DNA of 64,000 nt from Vibrio sp. RE86. Lineage in GTDB: Bacteria; Pseudomonadota; Gammaproteobacteria; Enterobacterales; Vibrionaceae. The DNA is taken from positions 84,502 to 148,501 of the forward strand of contig NZ_VTXI01000011.1 of assembly GCF_013114545.1 (NCBI RefSeq), read 5' to 3'. The notes beneath the pieces are model-generated. The model worked only from the letters and a program-made list of their open reading frames with translations. It did no database searches and was not told where the DNA came from. Positions 1-8,360 of this stretch are shown here, one piece after another; the stretch's first letter is position 1; each line of letters starts with the position of its first letter. The position numbers and the translations under genes are program-made.

Positions 1-714
1 CAAGTCACTGCGATGAAAGCCGGTCAGCGTCGTTTGATCTTGCTAAACGTACCGTCACCAATTAAATACTTACACTCTAATTTGCCAAACAAATCGAAGT
101 TAGGTTTGTACTTTAACCCATACGGTAAGGTGCTTGATCTGATTGATGACTGTATCGCTTGTGGTATTGATAAGCTGATAGAGGAGAAGGGCGGTCTTGT
201 TTGGCAGCCAGATGAATTTGAGCAGCTAAAAGAGCACGTTCGAGCTGAGTTGGGCGATACCGTTGTAGAGATCGCACAGCAAGTTGAGACCATTCTTACC
301 ACGGCGTTCAACATCAATAAGAAGTTAAAAGGTAAGATCGATTTCACAATGGCGTTTGCTCTGTCAGATATCAAAGCTCAGATTGAAGGACTTATCTTTA
401 AGGGCTTTGCCACTGAGTGTGGTTGGAAACGTCTGCCAAACATCTTGCGCTACATGAAAGCGATAGAGCGTCGAATGGAAAAGCTGCCAATCGATCCAAA
501 TAAAGATCGCTTACACATGCTGAAAATTGAATCGGTCACTCAAGATTACAAAGAGTTACTTAACAAGATACCTAAAGGTGTTGCGATTCCTGATAATGTG
601 CAGGAAGTTCGTTGGATGATAGAAGAATTGCGCGTAAGTTACTTTGCTCAGCAGTTGGGGACGCCTTACCCAGTATCAGACAAGCGAGTTAAAATGGCTA
701 TTGACGCTTGCTAG
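1..714 (+). CDS. hrpA: ATP-dependent RNA helicase HrpA, C-terminal part (5' end outside window)
   Basis: The reading frame is open from base 1 and ends at TAG 712-714, so only about the last 237 residues are present. The sequence matches the C-terminal domain (DUF3418 type) of the long DEAH-box helicase HrpA, with the typical ending W-M-I-E-E-L-R-V-S, then QQLGTPYPVSDKR. The helicase motor itself lies upstream of the window. HrpA is a cytoplasmic RNA helicase linked to mRNA processing and to rescue of stalled ribosomes. The ATG at 13 is internal and not the real start. The family call is firm; nothing can be said of the N-terminal half. Confidence 0.9.
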   Translation, partial: QVTAMKAGQRRLILLNVPSPIKYLHSNLPNKSKLGLYFNPYGKVLDLIDDCIACGIDKLIEEKGGLVWQPDEFEQLKEHVRAELGDTVVEIAQQVETILTTAFNINKKLKGKIDFTMAFALSDIKAQIEGLIFKGFATECGWKRLPNILRYMKAIERRMEKLPIDPNKDRLHMLKIESVTQDYKELLNKIPKGVAIPDNVQEVRWMIEELRVSYFAQQLGTPYPVSDKRVKMAIDAC

Positions 715-818
715 GCATATTTATTGCATGACTATTAAGTATTGATCGGAAAATTGACTATACTGGCAGAGGTTTGCCGTTGCAGGCCTCTGCTAAAAAT
801 AACTAGAGAAGGTTTATT

Positions 819-1313
819 ATGAAAAAGACACTACTAGCGCTAGCTTTAATCGGCGCATCAGCTACAGCTTCTGCGGATTCTTGGATTTACGGTAGCGCAA
901 GTGTGGGTCAGGCGGATCTTGGTAACGAGTCTTCGACTTCTTACAATGTACACGTGGGTACAGGCATCCTTCCTTTCATCGGCCTTGAAGCGGGTTACCA
1001 AAACTTTGGTGAGTTTGACAACGTCAACTACGGCAACGTTACATTCAACAACCTTGAAGGTTCAGCAGTTTATTTTGCGGCTAAGCCAAGCATCGATTTT
1101 GGCCCACTGCATGTTTACGCAAAAGCAGGTCTGCACTCTTACGAGCTAACTGGCGGCAGCTTTAAAGAAGACGAAATCGACATGATGTATGGTGTTGGTG
1201 CAGAGTACTTTGTTATGGGCCCTATTTCTCTAGGTGCTAGCTACAATGTATTCTCGATGAAAGAAGAAGATGTGAAGAACTTCTCTCTTAACGCGACGTT
1301 CCATTTCCTATAA
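819..1313 (+). CDS. Small outer-membrane beta-barrel protein (paralogue of 4835-5359)
   Basis: 164 residues. A signal peptide of about 19 residues (MKKTLLALALIGASATASA) is followed by alternating hydrophobic and polar segments typical of an 8-stranded barrel, and the chain ends in an aromatic-rich strand (FHFL), as outer-membrane proteins do. An AGAAGG ribosome site precedes ATG 819. It is clearly related to the gene at 4835: both share DSW-x-YG after the signal, GTGILP, GLEAGY, KPSIDFGP and MYGVGAEY. A UUCG-capped terminator follows, so it is probably transcribed alone. The function is unknown; porin-like or OmpA-like barrel is as far as the sequence goes. Confidence 0.8.
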   Translation: MKKTLLALALIGASATASADSWIYGSASVGQADLGNESSTSYNVHVGTGILPFIGLEAGYQNFGEFDNVNYGNVTFNNLEGSAVYFAAKPSIDFGPLHVYAKAGLHSYELTGGSFKEDEIDMMYGVGAEYFVMGPISLGASYNVFSMKEEDVKNFSLNATFHFL

Positions 1314-1334
1314 TCTGAACGTTCAGTTAATCCC

Positions 1335-1363
1335 AAAAGCCTGACTTCGGTCGGGCTTTTTTG
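1335..1363 (+). terminator. Rho-independent terminator after the first barrel gene
   Basis: AAAAGCCTGAC pairs with GTCGGGCTTTT around a TTCG tetraloop and is followed by T residues. It lies 22 bases after the stop codon at 1313. Confidence 0.9.
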
Positions 1364-1495
1364 TCTCTGAAATTATCCCAAAACAGACTGAGCAATCGGC
1401 CTCAGCGCACACTATCGATGGGGATCACTTGCGAATATCAATTGCGCCCCAATAACTTAGTTATGAGTCTAAAAATCGAAACATAAGGCGTATTG

Positions 1496-3295
1496 ATGCA
1501 GTCTAATCCAAGCTTAGAGTCGGATGCCAACAGCGCAGATAGCAGCAAGAAGAACCTTGGCATACTGTTCGAACTTTTTAAATTTATCCAGCCATATCGA
1601 CTCAAGGTCTTTGCCGCCCTTATCGCATTGGTGGCAACGGCTTCATTGACGTTAACGGTAGGCCACGGCGTAAGAATCTTAATCGACCAAGGACTTGCAC
1701 AGCAGTCGACCGCAGAGCTCGGTAGCGCGATTGGCTTTATTCTCGTCATCACGTTACTGATTTCTATCGGTACGTTTTTTCGTTTCTATTTGGTGTCGTC
1801 AGTTGGCGAACGAGTCAGTGCGGATATTCGCTTAGCGGTGTTTAATCATGTGGTGACCCTCCACCCAAGTTATTTTGAGACGAACAGCAGTGGCGACATC
1901 ATGTCGAGAATAACGACGGATACGACCTTGCTACAAAGTATTATCGGCTCGTCTTTCTCTATGGCAATGCGCAGCGCACTTATGTGTGTTGGCGCCATCA
2001 TCATGCTGTTTGCCACCAATATTAAGCTCACCTTAATCGTATTGGCCTCTGTGCCGTTCATTCTTGTTCCAATTCTGTTCTATGGGCGAAAAGTGAGGGC
2101 TTTATCGCGCCAAAGCCAAGACTCGATGGCGGATGTGGGCAGCTACGCAGGAGAGGCGATCGAGCACATCAAAACCGTACAGAGTTATAGCAGAGAGGCT
2201 CATGAGAAAAGCCATTTTTCCACCGAAGTCGAAAAAGCGTACGAGATAGGGCGTAAGCGAGTAAAGCAGCGCGCCATATTGATTTCTGGGGTGATTGTCA
2301 TCGTATTCAGCGCTATTTCAGGCATGCTTTGGGTCGGTGGCAGCGACGTCATTCACGGCACTATGTCGGCTGGCGATCTTGGTGCGTTTGTCTTTTACGC
2401 CATAATGGTGGCTTCGTCGCTCGCGACCATTTCGGAAGTGATGGGAGAGCTGCAGCGTGCGGCAGGTGCGACTGAACGTTTGGTCGAAATACTTCAAGTA
2501 CAAAGTGATATTGAGGCTCCTGTTGCCTCCACATCAACTAAGCAGCCAAATGCCGCAGAAATCCGTTTTGACAACGTCGATTTTTACTATCCTTCGAGGC
2601 CTGATAGCGTAGCAGTGAAGGAACTCAACCTTACCGCGAAAGAGGGTAAAGTCTTAGCTTTAGTCGGCCCATCTGGTGCGGGGAAAAGCACGCTATTTGA
2701 ATTAATGCAACGCTTTTACGACCCTCAAAAAGGTAAGGTCATGCTAGGCAATGTGGATATCAAAGAGTTGGCACCACAGGCGCTGCGAGACCAAATGGCA
2801 CTCGTACCGCAGCAGCCGGCATTGTTCAGTAATGATGTCTTCTACAATATTCGTTATGGCAACCCGGAGGCAACCGATGAGCAAGTCATTGAGGCTGCCA
2901 AAAAAGCGCACGCCCACGACTTTATTATGAAATTGCCAAAGGGATACAGTAGCTTCTTGGGTGAGCGAGGTGTGCGTTTGTCTGGGGGGCAACGACAACG
3001 TATTGCGATTGCTCGAGCGATACTCAAAGATCCAAATATTTTGCTTTTAGATGAAGCGACCAGCGCGCTAGACAGTGAGAGCGAGCACCATGTTCAGCAA
3101 GCGCTTGAAGAGCTGATGAAAAATAGAACAACAATCATTATTGCCCACAGACTCTCTACCATTCAGCACGCAGATCAAATTGCGGTCTTTGATCATGGTG
3201 AGCTGGTGGATGTAGGCAATCACGCCCAGTTAATGGATAGTTGTCTGTTATACCAACGTTTAGTCGACTTACAATTTAAGCAGTTCTCGTCTTAA
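1496..3295 (+). CDS. ABC exporter half-transporter, transmembrane and ATPase domains fused
   Basis: 599 residues. Residues 30-320 form the six-helix exporter membrane domain. From about 355 comes the ATPase domain, with Walker A GPSGAGKST near 391, signature LSGGQRQR and Walker B ILLLDEATSALD. The type-I exporter layout (MsbA/BmrA/LmrA-like) predicts an inner-membrane homodimer exporting lipid or hydrophobic compounds; the substrate cannot be told. A TTG lies directly before ATG 1496; AAGGCG at 1485-1490 places the start best at 1496. The ABC1-kinase gene follows after 71 bases on the same strand. It is probably not msbA itself, since no lpxK is adjacent. Confidence 0.88.
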   Translation: MQSNPSLESDANSADSSKKNLGILFELFKFIQPYRLKVFAALIALVATASLTLTVGHGVRILIDQGLAQQSTAELGSAIGFILVITLLISIGTFFRFYLVSSVGERVSADIRLAVFNHVVTLHPSYFETNSSGDIMSRITTDTTLLQSIIGSSFSMAMRSALMCVGAIIMLFATNIKLTLIVLASVPFILVPILFYGRKVRALSRQSQDSMADVGSYAGEAIEHIKTVQSYSREAHEKSHFSTEVEKAYEIGRKRVKQRAILISGVIVIVFSAISGMLWVGGSDVIHGTMSAGDLGAFVFYAIMVASSLATISEVMGELQRAAGATERLVEILQVQSDIEAPVASTSTKQPNAAEIRFDNVDFYYPSRPDSVAVKELNLTAKEGKVLALVGPSGAGKSTLFELMQRFYDPQKGKVMLGNVDIKELAPQALRDQMALVPQQPALFSNDVFYNIRYGNPEATDEQVIEAAKKAHAHDFIMKLPKGYSSFLGERGVRLSGGQRQRIAIARAILKDPNILLLDEATSALDSESEHHVQQALEELMKNRTTIIIAHRLSTIQHADQIAVFDHGELVDVGNHAQLMDSCLLYQRLVDLQFKQFSS

Positions 3296-3366
3296 TGATA
3301 TTCAAGGCAATGAGCTGAATAGACTCGATTTGCGTATACAAGGACGAATCCAAGAGAGAATTATTC

Positions 3367-4686
3367 ATGTCGATAAAAGAAACCAACATACCGACGCACA
3401 GAGTGTCGAGGTTCGGAAAACTCGCATCATTGGCGACAAGAGTGGCAGGTAATGTGATTGCAGAAGGGACCAAACAGCTCGCTCAGGGGAATAGGCCTAA
3501 AGCAAAAGAGTTGCTACTTACGCCAACCAACATCGCTAGACTTACCGAGCAACTGGCTCATCTTAGAGGTGCTGCGATGAAACTTGGTCAGATGCTGTCT
3601 ATGGATGCCGGTGATATTTTAGAACCAGAGCTTGCGGACATTTTGGCTAGGCTTCGCTCAGATGCAGACCCGCTTCCGGCAAAGCAGCTCAACCAAGTGA
3701 TGGAGCAAGCGTTAGGCGTTCAATGGAAAATGGAGTTTACTGCATTCAACTTTAAGCCGATTGCGAGTGCATCTATTGGTCAGGTACACCAAGCTTATAG
3801 TGATGCTGGTGAAAAGATCGCGGTCAAGGTTCAGTATCCGGGAATCAGAAAGAGTATTGATAGCGATGTCGATAATGTCGGCACTCTATTAAATGTCGTC
3901 GGTTTGATTCCAAAATCTGTCGACTACAAAGGCCTATTGGAAGATGCAAAAAAACAGTTGCATGATGAGGCCGATTACCAACGAGAAGCCGATTTTGCCG
4001 AGCGCTATCGATCTGCCTTAGCTGACAAACCTCAGTTTATGGTGCCAAACATTCACCGCACCATCACCTCAGAGTCAGTGTTAGCGATGGACTTTATTGA
4101 AGGGGTACCCATAGAGCAAATCGAATCACTCGATCAGGCTACCCGAGATGCGGTAATGCATCACTTGTTGGAGTTAATGTTTGATGAGCTGTTTGAATAC
4201 AAGATGGTTCAGACGGATCCTAACTTCGCAAACTACGTTTATTGTGAGCAAACGCGACGGATTGGTTTGCTCGATTTCGGTGCGACGAGAGAGTACAGCG
4301 ACCGCATCAGTGAAGGGTATCGAGGAGCGTTTAAAGCGGTTGTGCAAAATGATGAGCAGGCTTTGAATCAATCACTCGAACAAATTGGTTTCTTTAGCCA
4401 AGATATTATGCCGCAGCAACGCCAAGCGATATTGAACCTAGTTAAACTCGCGTGCGAACCGATGTTAGTGGAGCAAGAATACGACTTCAAAGAGAGTGGA
4501 CTTGCTCAGCGGTTACGAGAAGCAGGAACGGTTCTAAGTATGGAACAAGACTATTGGCATACTCCCCCGGCTGATGCGCTGTTTTTGCATAGGAAAATTG
4601 GAGGAATGTATCTATTGGCTGCAAGATTAGGCGCTAGAGTCAACATTAGAAAGATATCCTTGCCTCACCTCGGCCTAAAAAGGTGA
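3367..4686 (+). CDS. ABC1/UbiB/COQ8 family atypical kinase
   Basis: 439 residues. The family's diagnostic elements are present in order: KLGQ (K-x-G-Q) at 72-75, an alanine-rich nucleotide loop in the variant form ASAS at 133-136, the lysine in IAVKVQYPG near 154, a catalytic-loop region TDPNFANY where most members have TDPHPGN, and the metal-binding LLDFGA. COQ8/UbiB proteins are ATPases supporting ubiquinone synthesis or lipid transport. This one is a shorter paralogue without the two C-terminal membrane helices of UbiB, so it is probably soluble or peripheral. It follows the exporter gene by 71 bases and may be co-transcribed. The replacement of HPG by NFA is a notable divergence. Confidence 0.85.
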   Translation: MSIKETNIPTHRVSRFGKLASLATRVAGNVIAEGTKQLAQGNRPKAKELLLTPTNIARLTEQLAHLRGAAMKLGQMLSMDAGDILEPELADILARLRSDADPLPAKQLNQVMEQALGVQWKMEFTAFNFKPIASASIGQVHQAYSDAGEKIAVKVQYPGIRKSIDSDVDNVGTLLNVVGLIPKSVDYKGLLEDAKKQLHDEADYQREADFAERYRSALADKPQFMVPNIHRTITSESVLAMDFIEGVPIEQIESLDQATRDAVMHHLLELMFDELFEYKMVQTDPNFANYVYCEQTRRIGLLDFGATREYSDRISEGYRGAFKAVVQNDEQALNQSLEQIGFFSQDIMPQQRQAILNLVKLACEPMLVEQEYDFKESGLAQRLREAGTVLSMEQDYWHTPPADALFLHRKIGGMYLLAARLGARVNIRKISLPHLGLKR

Positions 4687-4834
4687 ACGAATAGGGCGTT
4701 AATCAGTTTAGAGCTTGGGTGTTTTAAAAGTTCAATGTGGTCTTCTTACTCGACTTTCTATCAACATCTACAAAAATTCCACGCAAACATTGATTTAATA
4801 GTATGTCGTTTTGTTTTAATGTCGGTGTTTAATA

Positions 4835-5359
4835 ATGAAAAAAACTCTAATCCTCATTTCCTTAGCTACTTTTGCTGGAGGGGCGAGTGCAGATTCGTGG
4901 CTTTATGGTGGTATTCAGGCTGGTCAGTCAAACTTTGCTAGTGAAAAAGGGACAGCGTTTGGCATTCATGCGGGAACAGGGATTCTACCAATTTTTGGCT
5001 TAGAAGCCGGTTATTTTAACCATGGGTCAATTGATCTTACTCTTTCTGGTGATTCGAATCAAAAAGGTAGCGCTGATGCTTCTTCTTTCTATTTTGCTAC
5101 CAAACCGAGTATTGATTTCGGTCCTTTCCATATTTACGCTAAAGGTGGCATAAATAGTTACAAAGTAAGCTATTCAGGTGCGTTGGATTCTATTTCTGAT
5201 GATACAGGAGTTGGGGTTATGTATGGTGTAGGGGCTGAGTATTCAATACTTCCTGGCATAACTGTGGGTGCAAGTTATCAGTCTTTTGGTTTGAAAATTG
5301 AGGATTCAAGTGATCGTGTTAATAGTATGACGTTGAATGCTACGCTGCATTTCTTATAA
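4835..5359 (+). CDS. Small outer-membrane beta-barrel protein (paralogue of 819-1313)
   Basis: 174 residues with a signal peptide ending GASA-DSW, a barrel-like body and a terminal aromatic strand (LHFL). It shares long stretches with the gene at 819. Compared with it, this copy has a longer first extracellular loop (around residues 65-85) and more AT-rich codons. No strong ribosome site is visible before ATG 4835; the signal peptide argues for this start. Upstream, 4687-4834 is AT-rich intergenic DNA. A weak hairpin follows at 5381-5402. Confidence 0.8.
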   Translation: MKKTLILISLATFAGGASADSWLYGGIQAGQSNFASEKGTAFGIHAGTGILPIFGLEAGYFNHGSIDLTLSGDSNQKGSADASSFYFATKPSIDFGPFHIYAKGGINSYKVSYSGALDSISDDTGVGVMYGVGAEYSILPGITVGASYQSFGLKIEDSSDRVNSMTLNATLHFL

Positions 5360-5380
5360 GCGCTCTAAACGGTCAAAAAT

Positions 5381-5402
5381 GGCGACCAGATAAATGGTCG
5401 CC
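5381..5402 (+). terminator. Hairpin after second barrel gene, possible terminator
   Basis: GGCGACCA pairs with TGGTCGCC around GATAAA. There is no clear T-run behind it, so it may be a weak terminator or an mRNA 3' end structure. Confidence 0.5.
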
Positions 5403-5500
5403 TCAGTAAATCTTAGAAAGATATCCTTACTTGTATATAGAGTGATCATATTTATGCCTTTCGCAGTAATAGTGTAGAAACTAACTCGTGAGGCATGATA

Positions 5501-6043
5501 ATGAACATACTCCCGTCCATAGTCGCTACGGCTACCCTTTTAAGCTCATCTTTGACGTTTGCCAATACATGCCCAGACATTCTGAAAGGGCAGCAGCGTT
5601 TACTTAACTCTACTGATGTAGTGAGTTTGTGTGAGGAGTTTGCTGGTAAAACCTTACTTATTGTTAATACTGCGAGCCAGTGTGGCTTCACATCTCAATA
5701 TGCCGAGTTAGAGCAACTTCACCAACAGTTTAAAGATCAAGGTTTTGCGGTTGTCGGTTTTCCGAGTAATGACTTTCGCCAAGACAAAGGGTCAGAGGAA
5801 CAGACTGCGAAAGTCTGCTATCTCGATTATGGCGTTACGTTTCCGATGATGGCACGAACGCAAGTTAGGGGAGCTAACGCTAACCCTGTCTTCTCTAAAA
5901 TCAGTGAACAAGCAGGTGTCTCTCCAAAGTGGAACTTTTACAAGTTTCTTATAAGTAAAGAGGGGAGTGTTATCGCGACCTTTCCGAGCACGATGAAACC
6001 GACGGACCCTACGCTAGTAAACACCATCAAACAGCAGTTGTAG
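5501..6043 (+). CDS. Periplasmic glutathione peroxidase (cysteine type)
   Basis: 180 residues from ATG 5501. The upstream ATG at 5495 is only one base from GTGAGG (5488-5493), while 5501 has a good spacing of 7. An N-terminal signal sequence (NILPSIVATATLLSSSLTFA) points to the periplasm, unlike cytoplasmic BtuE. The catalytic motif NTASQCGFT carries cysteine where animal enzymes have selenocysteine, and the family tetrad partners are visible as the FPSNDF segment and the WNFYKF segment. The expected role is thiol-dependent reduction of hydrogen peroxide and lipid hydroperoxides; the reductant is more likely thioredoxin-like than glutathione. The next gene begins 9 bases on, so the two form a likely operon. 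Confidence 0.88.
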   Translation: MNILPSIVATATLLSSSLTFANTCPDILKGQQRLLNSTDVVSLCEEFAGKTLLIVNTASQCGFTSQYAELEQLHQQFKDQGFAVVGFPSNDFRQDKGSEEQTAKVCYLDYGVTFPMMARTQVRGANANPVFSKISEQAGVSPKWNFYKFLISKEGSVIATFPSTMKPTDPTLVNTIKQQL

Positions 6044-6052
6044 GAGGCGGCG

Positions 6053-6502
6053 ATGAACTCTTCTAATAAAACAATGCTCTCACTCGGCTATTTGGGGCTT
6101 CTGCCATTCCTATTGGGTGTCGTAATGATGGCGACAAACATGAGTGTAGTAGGCATTGCAGGCAGTACGGTGTTTGCATCATACAGTGCGGTCATACTGA
6201 GTTTTCTGTCGGGCGTGCTTTGGGGAAAAGGCCTAGAGAAAATGCAAGACAAAACCAGCAGATATGCTCTGGTTTTGAGTAATGTTTTTGCCTTGTTAGT
6301 GTGGGGCCTTATGGTGCAAACAGGCGTGAGCTTTGAGTGGGTGATTGTTATGCTCGGACTTGGATTCATCTCTGTTTGGTACGTAGAGAAAAGAGTTTGG
6401 CACGCCGATGACAACACAAAGCGAGGTCATTATCTAAACATGCGAAAAAGGCTCACATGCAGTGTCGTGGTTCTCCATATAGGTGCATTGGTCTTCTCAT
6501 AA
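6053..6502 (+). CDS. DUF3429 family inner-membrane protein
   Basis: 149 residues with four predicted membrane segments (about 10-28, 32-54, 72-92 and 94-112) and a fifth near the C-terminus. The pattern GYLGLLPF ... AVILSFLSGVLWG is that of the DUF3429 family, whose function is unknown. It begins 9 bases after the glutathione peroxidase, preceded by GGAGGCGG, a strong ribosome site. A bidirectional terminator follows. Confidence 0.75.
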   Translation: MNSSNKTMLSLGYLGLLPFLLGVVMMATNMSVVGIAGSTVFASYSAVILSFLSGVLWGKGLEKMQDKTSRYALVLSNVFALLVWGLMVQTGVSFEWVIVMLGLGFISVWYVEKRVWHADDNTKRGHYLNMRKRLTCSVVVLHIGALVFS

Positions 6503-6525
6503 TTTAGCAAGCTCACCAAAAACAA

Positions 6526-6549
6526 AAAGCCACTCAATTGAGTGGCTTT
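6526..6549. terminator. Bidirectional terminator between DUF3429 gene and symporter
   Basis: A perfect 24-base palindrome (AAAGCCACTCAA and its complement) lies between two converging genes, with T-rich flanks on both strands. Confidence 0.85.
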
Positions 6550-6567
6550 ATCATGTTCATTTGATGC

Positions 6568-7827
6568 TTAAGCTTGCTGCTTCTGAAGCTCAGCTTCTTT
6601 TTCTTCGTCTTCAATCAAAGCGTCAACGATAACGGCACACGCTGCATCACCAGTGATGTTTAGTGCTGTACGAATCATGTCGAAGATACGGTCAAGAGCG
6701 AACAGTAGTGGTAGACCTTCGATTGGAATGCCAGCCGCTAGAAGTACTGCAACAACAAGGAATGAAGGACCAGGAACACCTGCTTGGCCTACTGCACCTA
6801 ACGTAGAAGTTACGATGATTGCAATGTAAGCGCCCATGCCTAGGTCGATGTTGAACAACTGTGCAAAGAAGATAGCCACAAGACCGTAGTAGATAGCGTT
6901 ACCAGACATGTTGATTGTCGCACCAAGTGGTAGAACAAATGATGCTGTTGAGTTCTTAACGCCTAGCTCATGCTCAACCGTGTCCATAGTGACTGGAAGT
7001 GTCGCCATTGAAGACGCTGTAGACAGTGCTACTGCTTGAGGCTTTTTCATTGCCGTTAGGAACTTCTTCGCAGAGGTTTTAGTGAAGATATGAACCATTA
7101 GCGGGTAAGCAACGAAACCAAATACTAGGATAGCCGCTACATAAACAACGAATAGCTTAAACACTACCATTAGAGCGCCAAAACCGAACGTACCCACAGC
7201 TTCTGCCATTAGGCCGAATACACCGATAGGTGCAATGACCATCACCTTGTTGATCATCCAAACCATCGCATCAACAATGCAGTTTACGCCGTTGATGATT
7301 GGGTCGCGACGTTCTTTCGCTTGCTTAGAGATAGCAATACCGAAGAATAGACAGAAAACAAGGATCTGTAGGATGTTAGCGTCATTCAGTGATTGGAAAA
7401 CGTTGGTTGGGATCATACCTGTTACGGTAGCCCAGAAAGTAGGAAGTTCACCTTTCGACGCGTATTCAGCTGAGAACATGCCTTCAACGCCAGAAACGTC
7501 GATACCCATGCCAGGCTTGAATACTTCACCCATGATTAGTGCTAGAGCGACAGCCAGTGCTGAAGTCAAACCAAAGTAGCCCAGTGTGACTAGACCAACT
7601 TTACCCGCTGATTGGCTATTACCAAGACCAGCAGCACCTGAAATAAGTGCAACGGCAACCAATGGGATAACGAGCATCTTGATCAAGTTGATGAAGATAG
7701 CACCAAGTGGAGCAAACATTGTTGCGCTTTCGCCCATGAAGGCACCCACTGCAGTACCTACGATCATGGCGATGACAACTTGTACGCCAATATTGCTAAG
7801 CAAACCTTTTTCTTTTAACACTTCCAT
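6568..7827 (-). CDS. Dicarboxylate/amino acid:cation symporter (DAACS family)
   Basis: 419 residues and highly hydrophobic, with about eight membrane helices and two re-entrant loops. The family's serine-rich hairpin appears as TASSMATLPVT, and the substrate/sodium-binding helix as NMSGNAIYYG. GltP/DctA-type carriers take up glutamate, aspartate or C4-dicarboxylates with protons or sodium; which one is not resolved here. The C-terminus is charged (EDEEKEAELQKQQ). It is transcribed towards the terminator at 6526, from the long intergenic region that also contains a PurR-type operator. Confidence 0.88.
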   Translation of the reverse strand: MEVLKEKGLLSNIGVQVVIAMIVGTAVGAFMGESATMFAPLGAIFINLIKMLVIPLVAVALISGAAGLGNSQSAGKVGLVTLGYFGLTSALAVALALIMGEVFKPGMGIDVSGVEGMFSAEYASKGELPTFWATVTGMIPTNVFQSLNDANILQILVFCLFFGIAISKQAKERRDPIINGVNCIVDAMVWMINKVMVIAPIGVFGLMAEAVGTFGFGALMVVFKLFVVYVAAILVFGFVAYPLMVHIFTKTSAKKFLTAMKKPQAVALSTASSMATLPVTMDTVEHELGVKNSTASFVLPLGATINMSGNAIYYGLVAIFFAQLFNIDLGMGAYIAIIVTSTLGAVGQAGVPGPSFLVVAVLLAAGIPIEGLPLLFALDRIFDMIRTALNITGDAACAVIVDALIEDEEKEAELQKQQA

Positions 7828-8360
7828 AACCTCTGTGCTAACAAAATTTAATCTTTAATAATGAGCTAAATGAAGGAAAATCTTCTGTAGTTCATCAATT
7901 CGCCTCGCTTTTTACACGTAATCTTTACAAGTATCAATATGAAGCATTAACGAAATGTAGAAATAAATAGAAAAAAAATAGAATCTGGTGCTTTTTTACT
8001 CAAAGGCAAACGTTTGCTTTTGTGATTTCTATTGTAGTGCGGCGTTTTATTTATAAAGTCCATGATTTTTTCTTGTGTTGCAAAGAAGGCTAAATGTTAA
8101 ATGATTGTGTGTTTGTGGCGTTGAGTTGTGAGTTGAAGTGCATAGTGTGCCGAAATGGTTTTTAGTCGAAATAACTTTCAGATTTTGAAATGTGAAACAT
8201 TGTTGGTTATATGCTGTAACATCTGCCGATGGTGAGGTGTATATAGATAATCGTCATGACTTTTGATTCGATAGTGCAGGGTCTATTCTCTGATTTTCCA
8301 TTGATGTTTATAGGCTTCTCCACGATAATTAAATGGATGTAACGTATAGAGAATCTAAGT
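7828..8360. other. 533-base intergenic region between divergent symporter and cassette genes
   Basis: AT-rich, with no supportable reading frame. It contains a perfect 12-base GCAAACGTTTGC palindrome at 8006-8017 (listed separately) and several A/T tracts around 7960-8000. It must hold the promoters of the symporter (minus) and of the 8361 cassette (plus). I see no clear -35/-10 pair for either and no strong ribosome site before ATG 8361. Confidence 0.6.
8004..8019. promoter_or_regulatory. PurR-type (LacI family) operator
   Basis: AGGCAAACGTTTGCTT fits the purine-repressor consensus A-N-GCAAACGTTT-N-C-N-T and contains a perfect palindromic core. It lies 177 bases before the symporter start and about 340 before the cassette start. 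Binding by another LacI-family protein is possible. Confidence 0.6.

Noticed and set aside
4735..4941. 68-codon frame before the second barrel gene
   Set aside because: Overlaps the barrel gene's signal peptide in another frame and has no ribosome site.
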